A stretch of DNA of 64,000 nt, taken from the NCBI GenBank assembly GCA_905250125.1, contig CAJNOL010000212.1:62001-126000 (forward strand), read 5' to 3'. Positions 35,636 through 48,500 of the stretch are shown here, in pieces (positions within the stretch are counted from its first letter, which is position 1; each line of letters opens with the position of its first letter). This DNA comes from Rotaria sordida (Eukaryota > Rotifera > Eurotatoria > Philodinida > Philodinidae). The position numbers and the translations under genes were made by a program. The notes under the pieces were generated by a model. The model searched no databases. It had not been told where the DNA came from and worked only from the letters and a program-made list of their open reading frames with translations.

Positions 35636-37697
35636 ATGGTATGAAGAAAATTTATTTATATTTTTAATAACTATTTCTTTTCTCAGGGGAATATGACATC
35701 AATACCCGTTGAGCTTTGTGCTACATGTAAAATTTTATGTTTTTGTTTTTGTTTATTTTTATTCGTTAATTTTTATAGTTGATGCCGATGAAATACGTCG
35801 GTTAGGTAAACGTTTTAAAAAGCTCGATATTGATGGTAGTGGTTCATTAAGTATACAAGAATTTATGTCTATACCTGAATTACAACAAAATCCACTTGTA
35901 CAACGTGTTATTGATATTTTTGATACTGATGGCAATGGCGAAATTGATTTCAAAGGTAGTTTAATGAGAAAATGACTATTTTTCTTTTTTATTTAGGAGG
36001 ATTTAAAAATAAATTTCAATTTTATTTTAGAATTTATTGGTGGTATTTCACAATTTAGTGTTAAAGGAGATAAAGAATCAAAACTTAGATGTATGTATAT
36101 TGATGTTATTTGAAAAGAATAAAAGAATTAAACGATTGATATTGTATTTTAGTTGCTTTTAAAATTTATGATATGGATAAAGATGGATTTATTTCAAATG
36201 GTAATTAATTTTTGTTTATCATAGAATCGAGAGTTTTTTTTTTCGTGTAAACGAATTTAATGAAAAAAAGTTTGTTAAAGAATATATAAAAAGAAGTGGA
36301 TTTGAGGAATCTTAGAAGCCAGTTGTTTCTCTTAGGTAAAAAGATTTGAAGTTATGACAAACAGGAATGTTTTTGATGTATCATAATAAATGCTATAAAC
36401 TTTTTGAAATATTCAACAATATCGAAAAATAAGTATAGAAATCTTATTTACTATGTCATGGTGATTGACATTAAAAGAAAGTTTGATTTCTTTTCTTGAC
36501 ACTAAACATGAGTAGATTCGGTCTTTTTTAATTTTGATCGTGATTCGATAGGAGCTGAAATTGTTTCACCTTGATGCAACAGTAAAGCGATGCACCGATC
36601 TTACGTACAGTTTTACACTGATCTCAACATGTACGTATAGACTTATGGTGAATGCGTGATAAAACTACGGTTATTTTCGATTGATTTTGATTTTTTTCGG
36701 TCGCAGGGACCATTGCAAGAATAGACTAAAGGTTTTCGGCACTCAGGAGTTCAAAACAATAGGAAATTTGTCAAAATTCTCGAGTTCAAGAAAAACTTTA
36801 ATTCTCGTGTTTTATAAAATTTAGCTATTTGCTTGAAATAGATTTCCCCCAATCAACATAATTCAAATGAATTTAAGATTACCGTTGTTCTCTATGTGCA
36901 TGTCTAGATCAGTGCATTGGTGATTAGAGCTTGTCGATTTGGTTCGGATCCGATAAGCTCTAATGATCACCATCGTATCTCTATATCCAATAATATAATA
37001 TTCCATGTGGATTTATTTTGCATTTAGAATTATGAAATAGATAAAAACGAATCTAATTGAAATTCTTATTTTTGTTTATAGGAGAATTATTTCAAGTGCT
37101 AAAAATGATGGTTGGATCTAATTTAAAAGATTCTCAATTACAACAAATTGTTGATAAAGTAAATATAGTTGATATTTTCTTGAAGAGAGAGATTGTTTAT
37201 TTTTTTCAATTTAATTTAAATAGACAATTATCAATGCAGACAAAGATGGTGATGGTAAAATAAGTTTTGATGAATTCTGTGCCGTACGTATATTTCTTTT
37301 GTTAATTATTAGGATTTATTTATTTTTTTCTAAACTTTCGCTGCTCTTCTTCTCCTTCTTTACCTTCAAGTTATTTTCACTATATATAAATATAACATTT
37401 GTATTGCACATCCTTCTTCTAGTTTATCCCTACTTATGAACTCAACATAAGTCTGCCGAGTAATATCAAAATTTAAATTATCATGGGTAAATTTTCTATT
37501 GTCGGTTTAATTGGTGTATTGTAATCCTAATTATTGTATTTATCTGTATAAATATAATGTTGTCATTCTTGTTTATACAAAGTTTCTTTTTATTATTATT
37601 ATTGTTATTATTATTATGATTCTTTTATTTATTTTTTTAGTGTGTTGGGGATTCATTAATTGACGATATTCAAAAGAAGATGACAGTAGCTGTTTAA
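35636..37697 (+). CDS. PPP3R1: Calcineurin B, regulatory subunit, 173 aa, eight exons
   Basis: Exons: 35636-35638, 35687-35726, 35779-35955, 36031-36090, 36153-36200, 37082-37158, 37224-37283 and 37641-37697. The first coding exon is the ATG alone; splicing gives [20 protein letters not shown], with the N-myristoylation Gly-2. Four EF-hand loops are intact: [36 protein letters not shown] and [12 protein letters not shown]. Conserved stretches include [30 protein letters not shown] and [12 protein letters not shown] (the calcineurin A / latch region). The C-terminus [18 protein letters not shown] is slightly longer than in vertebrates (170 aa). It binds Ca2+ and calcineurin A to activate the Ser/Thr phosphatase. 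Every exon junction is supported by near-identity to the family, which makes this the most secure gene in the window. Confidence 0.97.
36925..36962. mobile_element. 38-bp hAT-terminus pair in calcineurin B intron 5
   Basis: TAGAGCTTGTCG and CGATAAGCTCTA are inverted termini separated by 14 bp (including TTCGGATC). The termini resemble those of the 25237-25585 element. No clear 8-bp flanking duplication remains. The host intron (36201-37081) is the longest of the gene. Confidence 0.45.
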
Positions 37698-38724
37698 AAA
37701 ATAAAGACAAAAATGAACGTGTTTTGCTTTTTATCCTTTTCTTTTCTTTTTTTTTTTAAATATCCCAACAACACATCATGCTCAATGCATTAATATATAA
37801 ACATACTGGTTTCTTTTTTTAAAATTCCTTCTAAATACACGCATATACTTTTTACTGATATTCTTTAAATGGATTTTCTTCTAACATTTCTGTTTGTTGA
37901 ATCTCGAAGTGTTTTATTTTATTGTTTTTCTTTGCTGTATCTCTATGTTTATGTAAGTGTTCAACATAAACAGTGAGATTTATTATTAACAAGATTATTA
38001 TTATAATATTCAATTGTGTATTGTAATGTGACTTAGTGTTTATTAGTGTGATCTGGTTTCTTTTTTTAATCGTATATATATTTTTTTTTTCGCTTGTCCG
38101 TATTTGTCGTAATTTTGTGCGTGGCAAAAAAAAGCAGAAAGGAAGAATCTTTTTTTTTTGTTTCTCTGCTATAAAAAAAGAAAAAAACAAATTAATCTTG
38201 TAATTGAAATTAAAAGTATGATTATGAATGAAAGTGCAAAGAGTCTTTTAAAAAAGATGATATGAATATACATTAAAACCTTTACCAGCGAACATCTCCT
38301 AGTTATGAACGGTCTCGAATTCGATGGAACGATTTTACTGTAAATGCCTCTCTCTAATTTGAACATGATTTTTTTTATTTCACTCTCTTTTCTGTCGCTT
38401 GTTTCATATGCACTATAAATAAGTGTATTTTGAGTATGTTGTATGGGTAAAATAAAGAATGATATCATGATACGAGCTTAATTCGCAAGAAAAAATACTA
38501 TTAATTGATGATAATAATAAAGATGCATATTGTTTATCACGACGTAAATTGGATGAAAAATATAATATATTGTTTAGCTTTCTATTAAATATTTTAAAAC
38601 AGAATATTGAAATGATTATGAAACAAATCAGAATCAAAGTGTTAGACGAAAATTAAAAGATATCAAGGCACAAAAACTAGATGATCAAGTGTACGAATGG
38701 TTTGTACAATAAGTTACAAAAAAA
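37698..38724. other. Gene-free region downstream of calcineurin B
   Basis: A poly-A signal candidate AATAAA is immediately after the stop (about 37699-37706). The frames at 37852-38637 on the minus strand show no domain and are low-complexity. Confidence 0.45.
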
Positions 38725-39355
38725 AAACTTACGAGGGAGGTACCCGAAGTGATTAACCGCTTTTGAGCTCATATTTTGGGTGTATAGAAGAGACCTCTAG
38801 ACTAGAATAATCCTAAAAGGATTTGGGCCCATAGGCCTTCTCTACAGAGTTATAGCCATTTTACTTGAGTTTTAGCCTATGGCATGGTATGTACAAAGAA
38901 ATCGATGGACGGTATTTCGATTTGAAATTTTGTCCACAGATAGGTCTACTTGTAATTAGAATGCTCTGAAAATTTCAACTCAAAAGAATGTTTTTTTCGC
39001 AAGATATTGAATTCTCAAAAATCACTCAAATCCCATAAAACATGCGAGAATCTCATGTTTTCTCGACATTCAGTATCTTGCGAAAAAAACATTCGTTTGA
39101 GTTGAAATTTTCAGAGCATTCTAATTACAAGTAGACCTATCTGTGGACAAAATTTCAAATCGAAATACCGTCTGTCGATTTCTTTGCACATACCATGCCA
39201 TAGGCTAAAACTCAAGTAAAATGGCTATAACTCTGTAGAGAAGACCTATGGGCCCGAATCCTTTTAGGATTATTCTAGTCTAGAGGTCTCTTCTATACAC
39301 CAAAAATATGAGCTCAAAAGCGGTTAATCACTTCGGGTACTTCCCTCGTTAGTTT
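38725..39355. mobile_element. 631-bp foldback element, nearly perfect arms
   Basis: The arms are about 290 bp each, starting AAACTTACGAGGG on the left and AAACTAACGAGGG on the inverse of the right. They share GAAGTGATTAACCGCTTTTG, GAGCTCATATTTT, GACCTCTAGACTAGAATAAT and many further blocks with few mismatches. The short centre lies around 39010-39065. The arms stay more than 95% matched by eye, so the insertion or last conversion is recent. It is the best-preserved member of a family that also includes 56326-56704 and probably 33597-33893. No coding frame is present. A TA duplication is possible but not certain. Confidence 0.85.
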
Positions 39356-39801
39356 AAAATCAGAGACAAACAATATTAGAGAATTCTTTTTAGAAATAAT
39401 TAAATTGCGTATTATACTTTGTAAATCTTTCAATTCAACTCATTTAGATGAAAGCAAATTTTTTAGAACCTTTTCTTTATTTCACAGCAAATCATACTTC
39501 AATTCTATAAAGTGAACATCCCTGTATAGTGAATACTTTTAAATGGTTCTAATGGTGTTCACAATAGAGAGATTTTACTGTCTTATCATTGTTTCGAGCA
39601 TAATAAAATTGTGTTTTATGATATCATTCGATAGAATACGCAAGAAGTCGATGGGATGATCAAATTATGAAAATTTTCACTTTCAAAAGAGATATGATTA
39701 TGGCTGATATTGAAGTATTCTATTTTCGACTTCTCATAAGGATATTGACTTGAAGCCATCGATACCAATGTTAGTAGATGTCTTTAACAAAGCTAATAGC
39801 T

Positions 39802-40124
39802 ATTAGTGCAATCTCTACGAGGTTAAAATGTGAAACACAATGGAGCCGTTGGTATCGTGCAAGAGAAAATTAATCGATATATATTTCAATTTATGAATTT
39901 CTATGTACTGCTAATGCATGTCGGTGATGAAAGATATTAATTGCAGTAAGTGTGAAAGAAAAGTAAAGAACAACTGTCATGTCAACTCCGCAGTAAACTT
40001 TGGTTTTGTGGTTATGTCTGTCACAGTATATGATAAGCCATTGCTAAGGTATTTACGGAGCGACGAAGAGAAGGGGCATATTTCTACCCCTATACTTCAA
40101 CACTTGTTTTGAGTCGTATTTCAC
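39802..40124 (+). repeat. Dispersed repeat family copy 3
   Basis: It starts ATTAGTGCAATCTCTACGAGG, then AAATGTGAAACACAATGG, and ends TATACTTCAACACTTGTTTT followed by TATTTCAC. The same order of landmarks as copy 1 is seen, with a diverged centre. Confidence 0.65.
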
Positions 40125-40616
40125 AAAATAGTGAGCTAATCTATGTTATTATTCGAGTGGTTATACCAATGAATCGAGAGTAATAGAAAGTATTATGAAA
40201 TGTTTAGCTTGTTTCTATAGTAATATTTATTCGTTATAATTCTGAATATTCATGTTCGTCTATTGACATGATGTGAATCAATCGTTGGAATGAAAGAAAA
40301 ATAGAATATGAATTATGTTACCAACGATAAAATATTTGTGAATCTTATTTTTGGTATGAAATATAGAATTTATCAACACTTTACATCTTTAGCATCTACT
40401 CTTGTATACTATTCTTATATGTCTACATAAATTCGTCCTAATTGTAAACTCTATAATTTATATCAAAACTACGATTCACAAGCATTTTGCCATTGGTTGA
40501 TAGACAATATCTGTTAGAATTCGTATTGTAATCTCGAGATTCCACCATAATTCCGCTATTCTAAGGATTCATCTTATATCTTCAGAGATTTAGAACCTTG
40601 AGAATACGTTGCTTTA

Positions 40617-40983
40617 GGGTGCACTAAATCCTATTTTTCTATGTAAAGCTTACAAATTTTCGATATAAAGGCCCACTAAATCCAATCAAATCTTTATGTC
40701 GATTATAACCAGTTTTATTTGCTCTACTCGATAATGGTGCAAAATGACCAAATCCACCCAAGACACTTCTAAGATTCGGTAGGATTTGGTAAAAATATGC
40801 ACTTTTTACCAAATCCTACCAAACCTTAGAAATGTTTTGGGTGGATTTGGTCATTTTACGCCATTATCGAGTAGAGCAAATAAAACTGGTTATAATCGAC
40901 ATAAAGATTTGGTTGGATTTGGTGGATCTTCATACTGAAAATTTGTAATCTTTATATAAAAAAAATAGGATTTGGTGTACCCC
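40617..40983. mobile_element. 367-bp Tc1/mariner-type MITE, TA-flanked
   Basis: The left end is GGGTGCACTAAATCCTATTTT and the inverse of the right end is GGGGTACACCAAATCCTATTTT. Both sides abut TA (40615-40616, 40984-40985). The inner arms match over AAATCTTTATGTCGATTATAACC, GAGTAGAGCAAATAAAAC and the GGATTTGGT/ACCAAATCC words near the centre. The whole element can fold on itself. There is no coding frame. Confidence 0.85.
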
Positions 40984-40985
40984 TA

Positions 40986-42054
40986 CGTTACTTCCTTCCT
41001 TGTTGTGGAATATAGCATGATTTAAAGATGTCGGCAATATCTTACCAATAATAATCTGTTGATAAATCTCATGATTTTGTCTCTTGTCTTTCAAATCTCA
41101 TCGTTCTTAAACATCGTAATTTCTAATGTTATAAAATTCATTCGATTATAGGAAATCTTATACTTCAAGCTGTTCACAAGAACACTTTTAATGCGGTTTA
41201 TATGACAAAAAAACAAATAATATGAAAATATACGAAAAGAAACTTGGAATGTCTTTAAGTCTTGAATAACTACGTACTATTTTCTTTCATCAGAACTGAA
41301 TACAATTGTTTTTTGGTATAAAACAATGTTGACCTAATTGTTGCTGCCATTTTCTTATGAAATAATTCAGATAACGGTAGTTTTGAGTCATAAAGCTACG
41401 TAAGAGAATAACCAAAAGAAAATTGCACAAAATGAATTATACATGACTGAGATTGATTTGTTCAGTAATCATGTTGTTGGTCGAAAAATTTTTGTCGACA
41501 CGGCACTTCGTCGACAAAGCATTTTATCAATAAACTCAGATAGATATGATTTTCGTCGAAAGTATTTTCTTGGCTATGGAAAGCGCTCCCAATGTAAAGG
41601 TGAAGTGAGGATGAGAGTAAGGACCATGCAGGGTACTCCAAATGTGAGAGTGAAGGCAAGGCTGAGGACAAAGGCGCTACAAACATGAGCGTGAGAGAAA
41701 ATTCATTGTTCTCTTAACTCTGAACAGTTCTGTAGAAGAATGGAAGGATCCGGAATTGTCTTGAGGGGCTGCGAACCTTTCCTTAAAGTGCTTTTCGACG
41801 ATAAGCATGTAATTCTATTCAAGAGTGCCCTGAAATTCTTCCATCATCATCAAAGGAACAAAGTTACTTCGACGAAAAGCTTGTCGATTAAAGTGTCGTT
41901 CGTCGAACAACATAGCATTCGATTTGTTCTGTATAGAAGCATCGAGAACAGTCGAGTTGTGTTTTATTCATGTTTACATTATATTGCATCAGATATGATT
42001 GCTTTTAATATAAATATATGTTCTAGTTTGAAGAAAAACAAAATTCAATATACA
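40986..42054. other. Intergenic upstream of the F-box pseudogene
   Basis: No gene is supported. The plus-strand frame at 41740 onward merely runs into the F-box pseudogene reading frame and its upstream part has no domain. Confidence 0.4.
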
Positions 42055-43025
42055 ATGAATAGACCATCAACTTTTGAACTATTGTCTAATGAATTATTAA
42101 TAGATATTTTTGAATATCTTACAAAACATTCTTTGAACTTAATTCAAGATTAACAAAAATTATCAATTCATTTCAAGAATTTTTTCATTTCGAACAATCA
42201 GAATTTGAAGAGATTGATGATTCAACATTTGCACATCGTGTTACAACATTAATTCTTCGACATTCAAATAAAATTAATCTAACTCATTATCCTAATATTC
42301 GTGCATTAAAACTTCAATGCCATACTAAACAACAATTTAATCAAACAATAAACCAATCTCAACTTGAACATTTATATATTGGTCATGCATTTTATGAATG
42401 TGACACTCGATAACTTCTTGAACATATTTTTATCAATGAATTTCCTCAATTACAGTCATGTTCTCTAGAAAATTTTATAGGAAATAGATCAATTATCCGT
42501 TCATCTTCCATTATTTTACCAAGTTTAGTTTCATTGCAAATATTTACAAAATATTCAGAAGATATTGTTTCTCTATTCTTCTTATGTCCAAATCTTAATC
42601 GATTATCAATTAAATATCTTACTAATACTAGAGTTAATCCTAATATTTTTAAACAATGTTAATTAATATCACATAAAAATCTGCATACACTTATATTTGA
42701 TAGCGTTGATCAGATGTCTATTGAAACAATCGATTCAATATTGGCATTTGTACCGAATGTTACATATTTATCAATTATTAATCCTCAATGTAATACCAAT
42801 AGAATACATATTGAATAAATATCACATACCCTACATCGACGTTTACTTAGCCTACGTCAATTTTATACCATCATTTGGCTCGATGATTTAACATTGGATG
42901 TCAATTATCCATTCAATATCGAAGGCATTCAATCGCTTCATCCGCTGTTTAAACAAATAAAATTAAGTTCCGGAGGTAGACGATTGATCATTTTGTCCTC
43001 GCCTTACCGAAATAAACTGATATAG
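42055..43025 (+). pseudogene. Bdelloid-type F-box gene, disabled
   Basis: ATG at 42055 begins MNRPSTFELLSNELLIDIFE followed by YL, a clear F-box start. A frameshift at about 42130 breaks it: the downstream frame reads FFELNSRLTKIINSFQEFF, the expected second half of the box. Further on, the LRR-like body is legible (for example THYPNIRALKLQC, QSQLEHLYIGHAFYEC, FVPNVTYLSI). It is interrupted by stops near 42411 and 42660 and another frame break near 42800. The end TLHRRLLSLRQFYTIIWLDD and the terminal RNKLI are recognisable. At least two stops and two frame breaks make it a pseudogene. It is a diverged relative of the intact gene at 10038-11132, adjacent to a decayed Tc1 element. Confidence 0.82.
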
Positions 43026-43147
43026 AATAAAGAAGAACAATTAGTTTTTATTATTTAATCAATTCCAAAAATATGTTCAGTTATTTTTTTTTTCTTATTA
43101 TTAAAATTTCATTGCTATAAAAAATTAAAATAATAAATATATAAATA

Positions 43148-44305
43148 CAGTAATAGACAAAAGTCTCCGCCCTAGTAAAACTTTCTAGAAATTTTCATAA
43201 TATTCGTGTAAATAAGCAGCACTAGTCATCTCCTGATCAGGATCACTACCCATTCCTTCAATGTTGTTGCTAATCATTAGCTCTAATATACTTCTGACAC
43301 ATGGCTTTATCAGTGTGTCAGCGATACAAATTTGTTTGTTTTTTATTTCAACATTTGTTCGACCCAAAGTTCAGACATACGGTTGTAGTAAAAGTAATCC
43401 ATTATGAAGTGACGATAGTGAAATATTTCCTCAAACAATGGAATCAGTCAAAAGATTTGATTGATTCAGAATGGTGTAGTCGACTACGTGCAACGGTATC
43501 AAAACAAAATCAACAAATTACTTCACTCTCCGACCAACATACGTTCATTACAAGCTGAGTGAACAGTATGATGGCGCATGAATCAAGCAGAAACGAAATA
43601 CAATCGACATCTGTCAAAACTGTTACTCATCGACCGCTACTGAGAGAATCGTTTAAAATGAACCCAAGATCACATAGCAACGAACTAGAATCGAGCGATC
43701 TTTTCTGACGAGATCACCATTCGTCTGAATTCCGTCAAACAGTTGTTTTAAATCGTGCGAACAATCAGGTACTCTATTAAAGTCAAGGCTTCAGTCACAC
43801 TTTCTGTTTTAATCAGGACCTAGATGCAGAAATACTATGTGATGTTTATAAGTGTGATCTTTCGCCAACAGTCCGAAAACAATTCTATCACGATTCGACG
43901 TCGTGCAAATTGCAAGAAGACAAACACACGCCGAAATTTGCAGTTAAATTGGAAAACGCATAATGATGTTCACAAAATTGATTGGTCGTCAATGTCACCC
44001 GATGTCGCATCCATCGAAAATGTTTGGCAACTTCTCAAGATGAAGTTAAAAACGGAAAAGCTTACATGTTATCAATCTTTGGGTCCAGCAACAAAGTATA
44101 AATAGAAGTCTTTACTATCGGACTTAGCCATGAAACTTGTACACAGTATGAATAATTGAATTTCTGAAGTTGTTGAAAGTGATGGTGACTTTAAATCACA
44201 TCAATAATCAGAACGTACTATAAGCTTTTACAAAGTAAAAAAGTATTCATCTTATTACTTCATTTGATAAAATTTGACTAGACCGAGCACTTTTGCCCCC
44301 TACTT
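43148..44305 (+). mobile_element. Degenerate Tc1/mariner transposon with transposase remnants
   Basis: Termini: the left CAGTAATAGACAAAAGTC and the inverse of the right AAGTAGGGGGCAAAAGTG, each next to TA. Inside, the first frame (43400-43556) reads EVTIVKYFLKQWNQS, then RLRATVSKQNQQITSL, matching the helix-turn-helix and the R-x-R linker of Tc1 transposases. The end frame (43965-44060) reads KIDWSSMSPDVASIENVWQL followed by LKMKLK, matching the conserved 'WPxxSPDLNPIENVWxxLKxxV' block that holds the second and third catalytic acidic residues (Asp then Glu). Several stops and frame breaks lie between. The length (~1.16 kb) is below the usual 1.3-1.7 kb. It is inactive. Confidence 0.82.
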
Positions 44306-45587
44306 ATATGGTCTTATCTATAAGAATCTTATCTAGTCAAAAATATTTCAACTAATCTCAATATGACTTACAAAATATTTTTTAAATTCCTTGTACATCA
44401 TGTACAAATATGTCAATTATTTTGAATATTCATGAGTGTTGCGTATGAATGCATGACAATAGTGCGTGCAAAAATATGCATGTTACCAACACATTCATAA
44501 AAACATAATTTTTTTATGTTTTGAAGTAAAACATGCAGGTTCATGTAAGAATTTTATTCTTGCAAATACTCACACATGAATGCCAAAGTATTTAATGCAT
44601 GTATTTGCAAGATGACAAGGACTTCACTACAATTTGTATGTCAATACAAAACAAAATTGTGTATATGAAAGTTTTCTCTAAAAGACATTCTGTGTTGATA
44701 CGCAAATTTTTGCTATCTTATAGTATGTATATTACCACATGCAAGAATCTAGTTTTCTGTTCTACGTATGATTATTTATGATCGTGCTAGATATGTGCAC
44801 TACCCACATTCTTCTCTCTTCTTATATATCCGTCGGTCAGCCGCAGCTTTATTATAGAACTATTAAAGTCTATTGTTAGGATATTTTTAGAAAAGAATGT
44901 ACATAAAATGCTGAAAGTTAAGAGAAAGGATTTAACCGTTGATAGGCTCATTCTTTATGAGATATGGATCGTTTTATTATCTCATTTTGATAGTCATTTG
45001 TTATATTTATAAATTAAATCATAACCAATATTGATTAAAAACTATTACCGATTGAACGCAAAACTTAATGAATTCGACTGTGATAAGCGTAATACAGGAT
45101 GATCCAAAAGTCACTTTACCGAGAAAAAATTGAATATCACTACCATATTCACATCTATGTATAGTACAAAAAAAAAATTAGAATATAAAACAAGTCGACA
45201 ATTACGATAAATCTCAATGTAGAAACGGAATGACAATAAATAAAATGCACCCATCATGTTTTCTTCAACGCAAAAAAAACAATGTTTTATTATGATTTTG
45301 TGTTATGCTGAGACCGATAACTTTATTTGGTGAAAAATCAAAAAATCTTGCTTCGTATTTTTTTTAATATAGTACAAATATTTTTGGAAAAATAATTAAT
45401 TAGTATGAAAATTGTATTTTAGCATTGCTGCCAATGTGAAACTTCTAATACCTCCGGGGAAAAAAAATCATCAATTACAAAAAGTTGAATTCATAAAAAT
45501 AAAAATAAAATTTTATATAAATGTCTTGAATAGAAATGTTTGAACGGATCGTTTTCATTTGCTTCGACTTGTAACACTCAGTAATTT
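44306..45587. other. Gene-free region with weak inverted repeats
   Basis: No gene is seen. Around 44415-44620 there are loosely inverted words (ATTCATGAGTG, ATTCATGTGTG, TTGCAAATAC/GTATTTGCAA) that may be an old MITE. At about 45091 the sequence TACAGGATGATCCAAAAGTC resembles a mariner terminus, but I found no partner. Confidence 0.35.
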
Positions 45588-48500
45588 TTACAACATTGAT
45601 GCCGCAATTTTAGCCATAAAAACACCATAAACAACTAAAGATATAGCTCCAACAACAGTTGTAGATAATAATGTACCAATAATAACTGGTTGTTCACATT
45701 TTTTAATAATATCACTTGGTTGTAGTATCTGAACCGCTGGCATAGTTGTTGTCGTTGTTGTTAATGTCGTTGTTGATATTGCTACGTACAAAGAAAATCA
45801 ATGAATAGATAAAAGAATACACTGTAATAATGCATCTTACATGCAGTGGTAGTACTCGTTGTTGTTGATGTTGTTGTTCTAACTGTCGTACTTGCGCCAG
45901 TACCTTATATATATACATATATTAAACTCATAATGAAAATTAATTAAACAAAGACATTTACCAGTATAAGGTGTAGTCGAGCTTGGAACAGTAATTCCAG
46001 TTGTAGTAATAGCTGGATTAGCTGTTGTTGTTGATATAGCTGGTGTTGTTATATTTGGAATAATTGTTGTTGTACTTGATGTTGTCATTCCTGTCAAATT
46101 AGCATAGGCAGCTGAATTAAAAATATTAAACGGCCAAAAAGTTGGATCAAGAATTGGTTTTGATTGTGGACCACAAAATTCAGTACCCGTTACAACACCA
46201 CTGTATTATTAAATAATCTATAGAACATCATGAAACCTATTAAGAAATAAACTTACTTGTCAAATAAAATATAATAGCTTTGACCCTAGTAAAAAAAGCA
46301 AAACAATGAATCACTTAATTAGATGAAAGAAATGTCAAATGGAATAACTCACAGCTATCCATGCATAGTTTGTAAAGAAGATCAAAGTAAAATTTGAATA
46401 AATAACACGGGTTGTATCTGTACTAGCGTCAAGTGCATATACTTGTGTAGCAGTTGAACTTTGATAAAATCGAATATATGCTGCAGTTGATGGACGATTG
46501 ACTGCTTTAGTACATTCAACACGCCATACATTTTGAGTAGGCATAACTGTACCTATGGGAGACTATCAAAGAGACTAATAGTGATAAAGTGTAATTGGTC
46601 TAAATAGATCAATATACCATGCTACCATTAACATAACTTGTATAGATTAGTTCAGGTGCAGTAACAGCAACAAGATAAGTGACACATTGTGTATTGCCTT
46701 GTTGACCCAAACTATCGATTGGTGTATAACAAACAAGATTTGAACCTTGCAAAAAAAGACGAAAAATTATACAAAAAAAAAAAATTCACCTTCCTTATAG
46801 AAACAATATATCTGAGGATAGTTAGATTAAGAAAAGAAACTTTACCCCAAGCAGATGCTGGTGGTGTCCATGTCATTGACATTGTATATTCTAATGGATT
46901 GCTAGTCGATTGAGTGACTGTACCGCGAATCATACCTATGCATCGATATTGAAGATGATGAAATTTTTATAAATAAGATGTGAATACCAGGTGGTGATGT
47001 AGTGAGTACATCTGAAAGTGTTACACCTGAACAACCAACAGTAAAAATAGCTTGTTCTACAACTATTTGATTAACATCGACACCAACACAAGCACCAGCT
47101 GGACGAGCTCCTGTATATGATGGTCCTATTTTCGTTATTAAAATTCAAGATAGACTTTGAGAGAGTATTTGATAAAGGTTTTTTACCAACAGTGCAGCTA
47201 CTACTCGATGTATAGACTTGAACAATAAATTGTAAAGGTGTAGCTGATCTACATATACACATAGATTTACGTTTAAGAAAATAGCAAGATGACATACAGT
47301 GCAGTTGTTTGCCAACTAAACTCATAATCTTCCATCATCAGACTAACAGCCCAGAAACCAACAGCTGATGCTGTGTAAGACACTAAAGAAAGAAAAGTGA
47401 AGAGCGGAAAATTATTATTTTCTTTAGATACTCATGCAACTGGATGAGTTGAGTGATGCCCCAGGAAAAGTATTACAAATTCCAGCGCATTCATCAGCAA
47501 CAACATTAGTTGGTACTGTAGCACTGGCACTAGCCCATCGACATTTTACTGTATCACCATCTGTATCAGCAGTAGGTATTAACCATGTGTATGAAAAGCC
47601 TTGTCGAAGTAATTTAACGGGAACCATAGCCGAAGTTGGTGCAGTATTGTAATGTCCATCAGCTCGCATATATGTACTGAAGAGTAGTAAGAAATTATTG
47701 TGGTAGTTTAGACTTGAAGTTACTTTTTCGAACATTCACAACTGATCGAAATCATAAAAACGACAGTTTTTAGTATCCCTTTTTTCTTTTTATTTTCATT
47801 TATTTTTTTCTTACATGCAATGATTTATATGTCTGGACATTTCCATTCATATACGATTTATTCCAAACTGAAGTAAGATTTTCATTATTTCAAATTTTTA
47901 ATTTCAAGCAAATACATGTTTATTCAATTCAGGTTATTCGAATTAATCAAAACAATATATTCTTATTTTCTGTACAAGAGAAATATCAATTCGATCCGAA
48001 AATAATACTACAATTAAATAGATGGATTCATGATGGATATTTTAATAAAGCCTTTAAAAATTCTTAGATTTGAAGTTATATTTTTATTGGACCACAGGAG
48101 TGATTTTCCCGAAGTTGCACTAGATAGACTATATGTTGTTGCTATGAAATGAAACATTTTCAAATCCTAAGAACAATTTTGTTGGAACAACAAGAACTCA
48201 TTAAATACAAAACAGCAGAAACCGATGATTTAAAGTCAATTTCGATACCGTAAACGGCCATCACTTTATAAAATCATGCTTGTTGTTCTAACAAATTAGT
48301 TTTCAGAATTTGAAAATGTTTCCTTTTGTAGAAAAAACATATAATCTATCTAGTACAACTCCGAATAAAATCCCTCCATACTCTAATTAAAAATATGACT
48401 TCAAATCCAAGAATTTTTAAAAGCTTTATTAAAATATCCACCATAAGTTCTTCTATTTAATTGTATTATTTTCGAATCGAATTGATATTTCTCTTGTACA

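Noticed and set aside
45091-45112. Possible mariner terminus TACAGGATGATCCAAAAGTC
   Set aside because: Only one end is visible, with no inverted partner and no transposase nearby.
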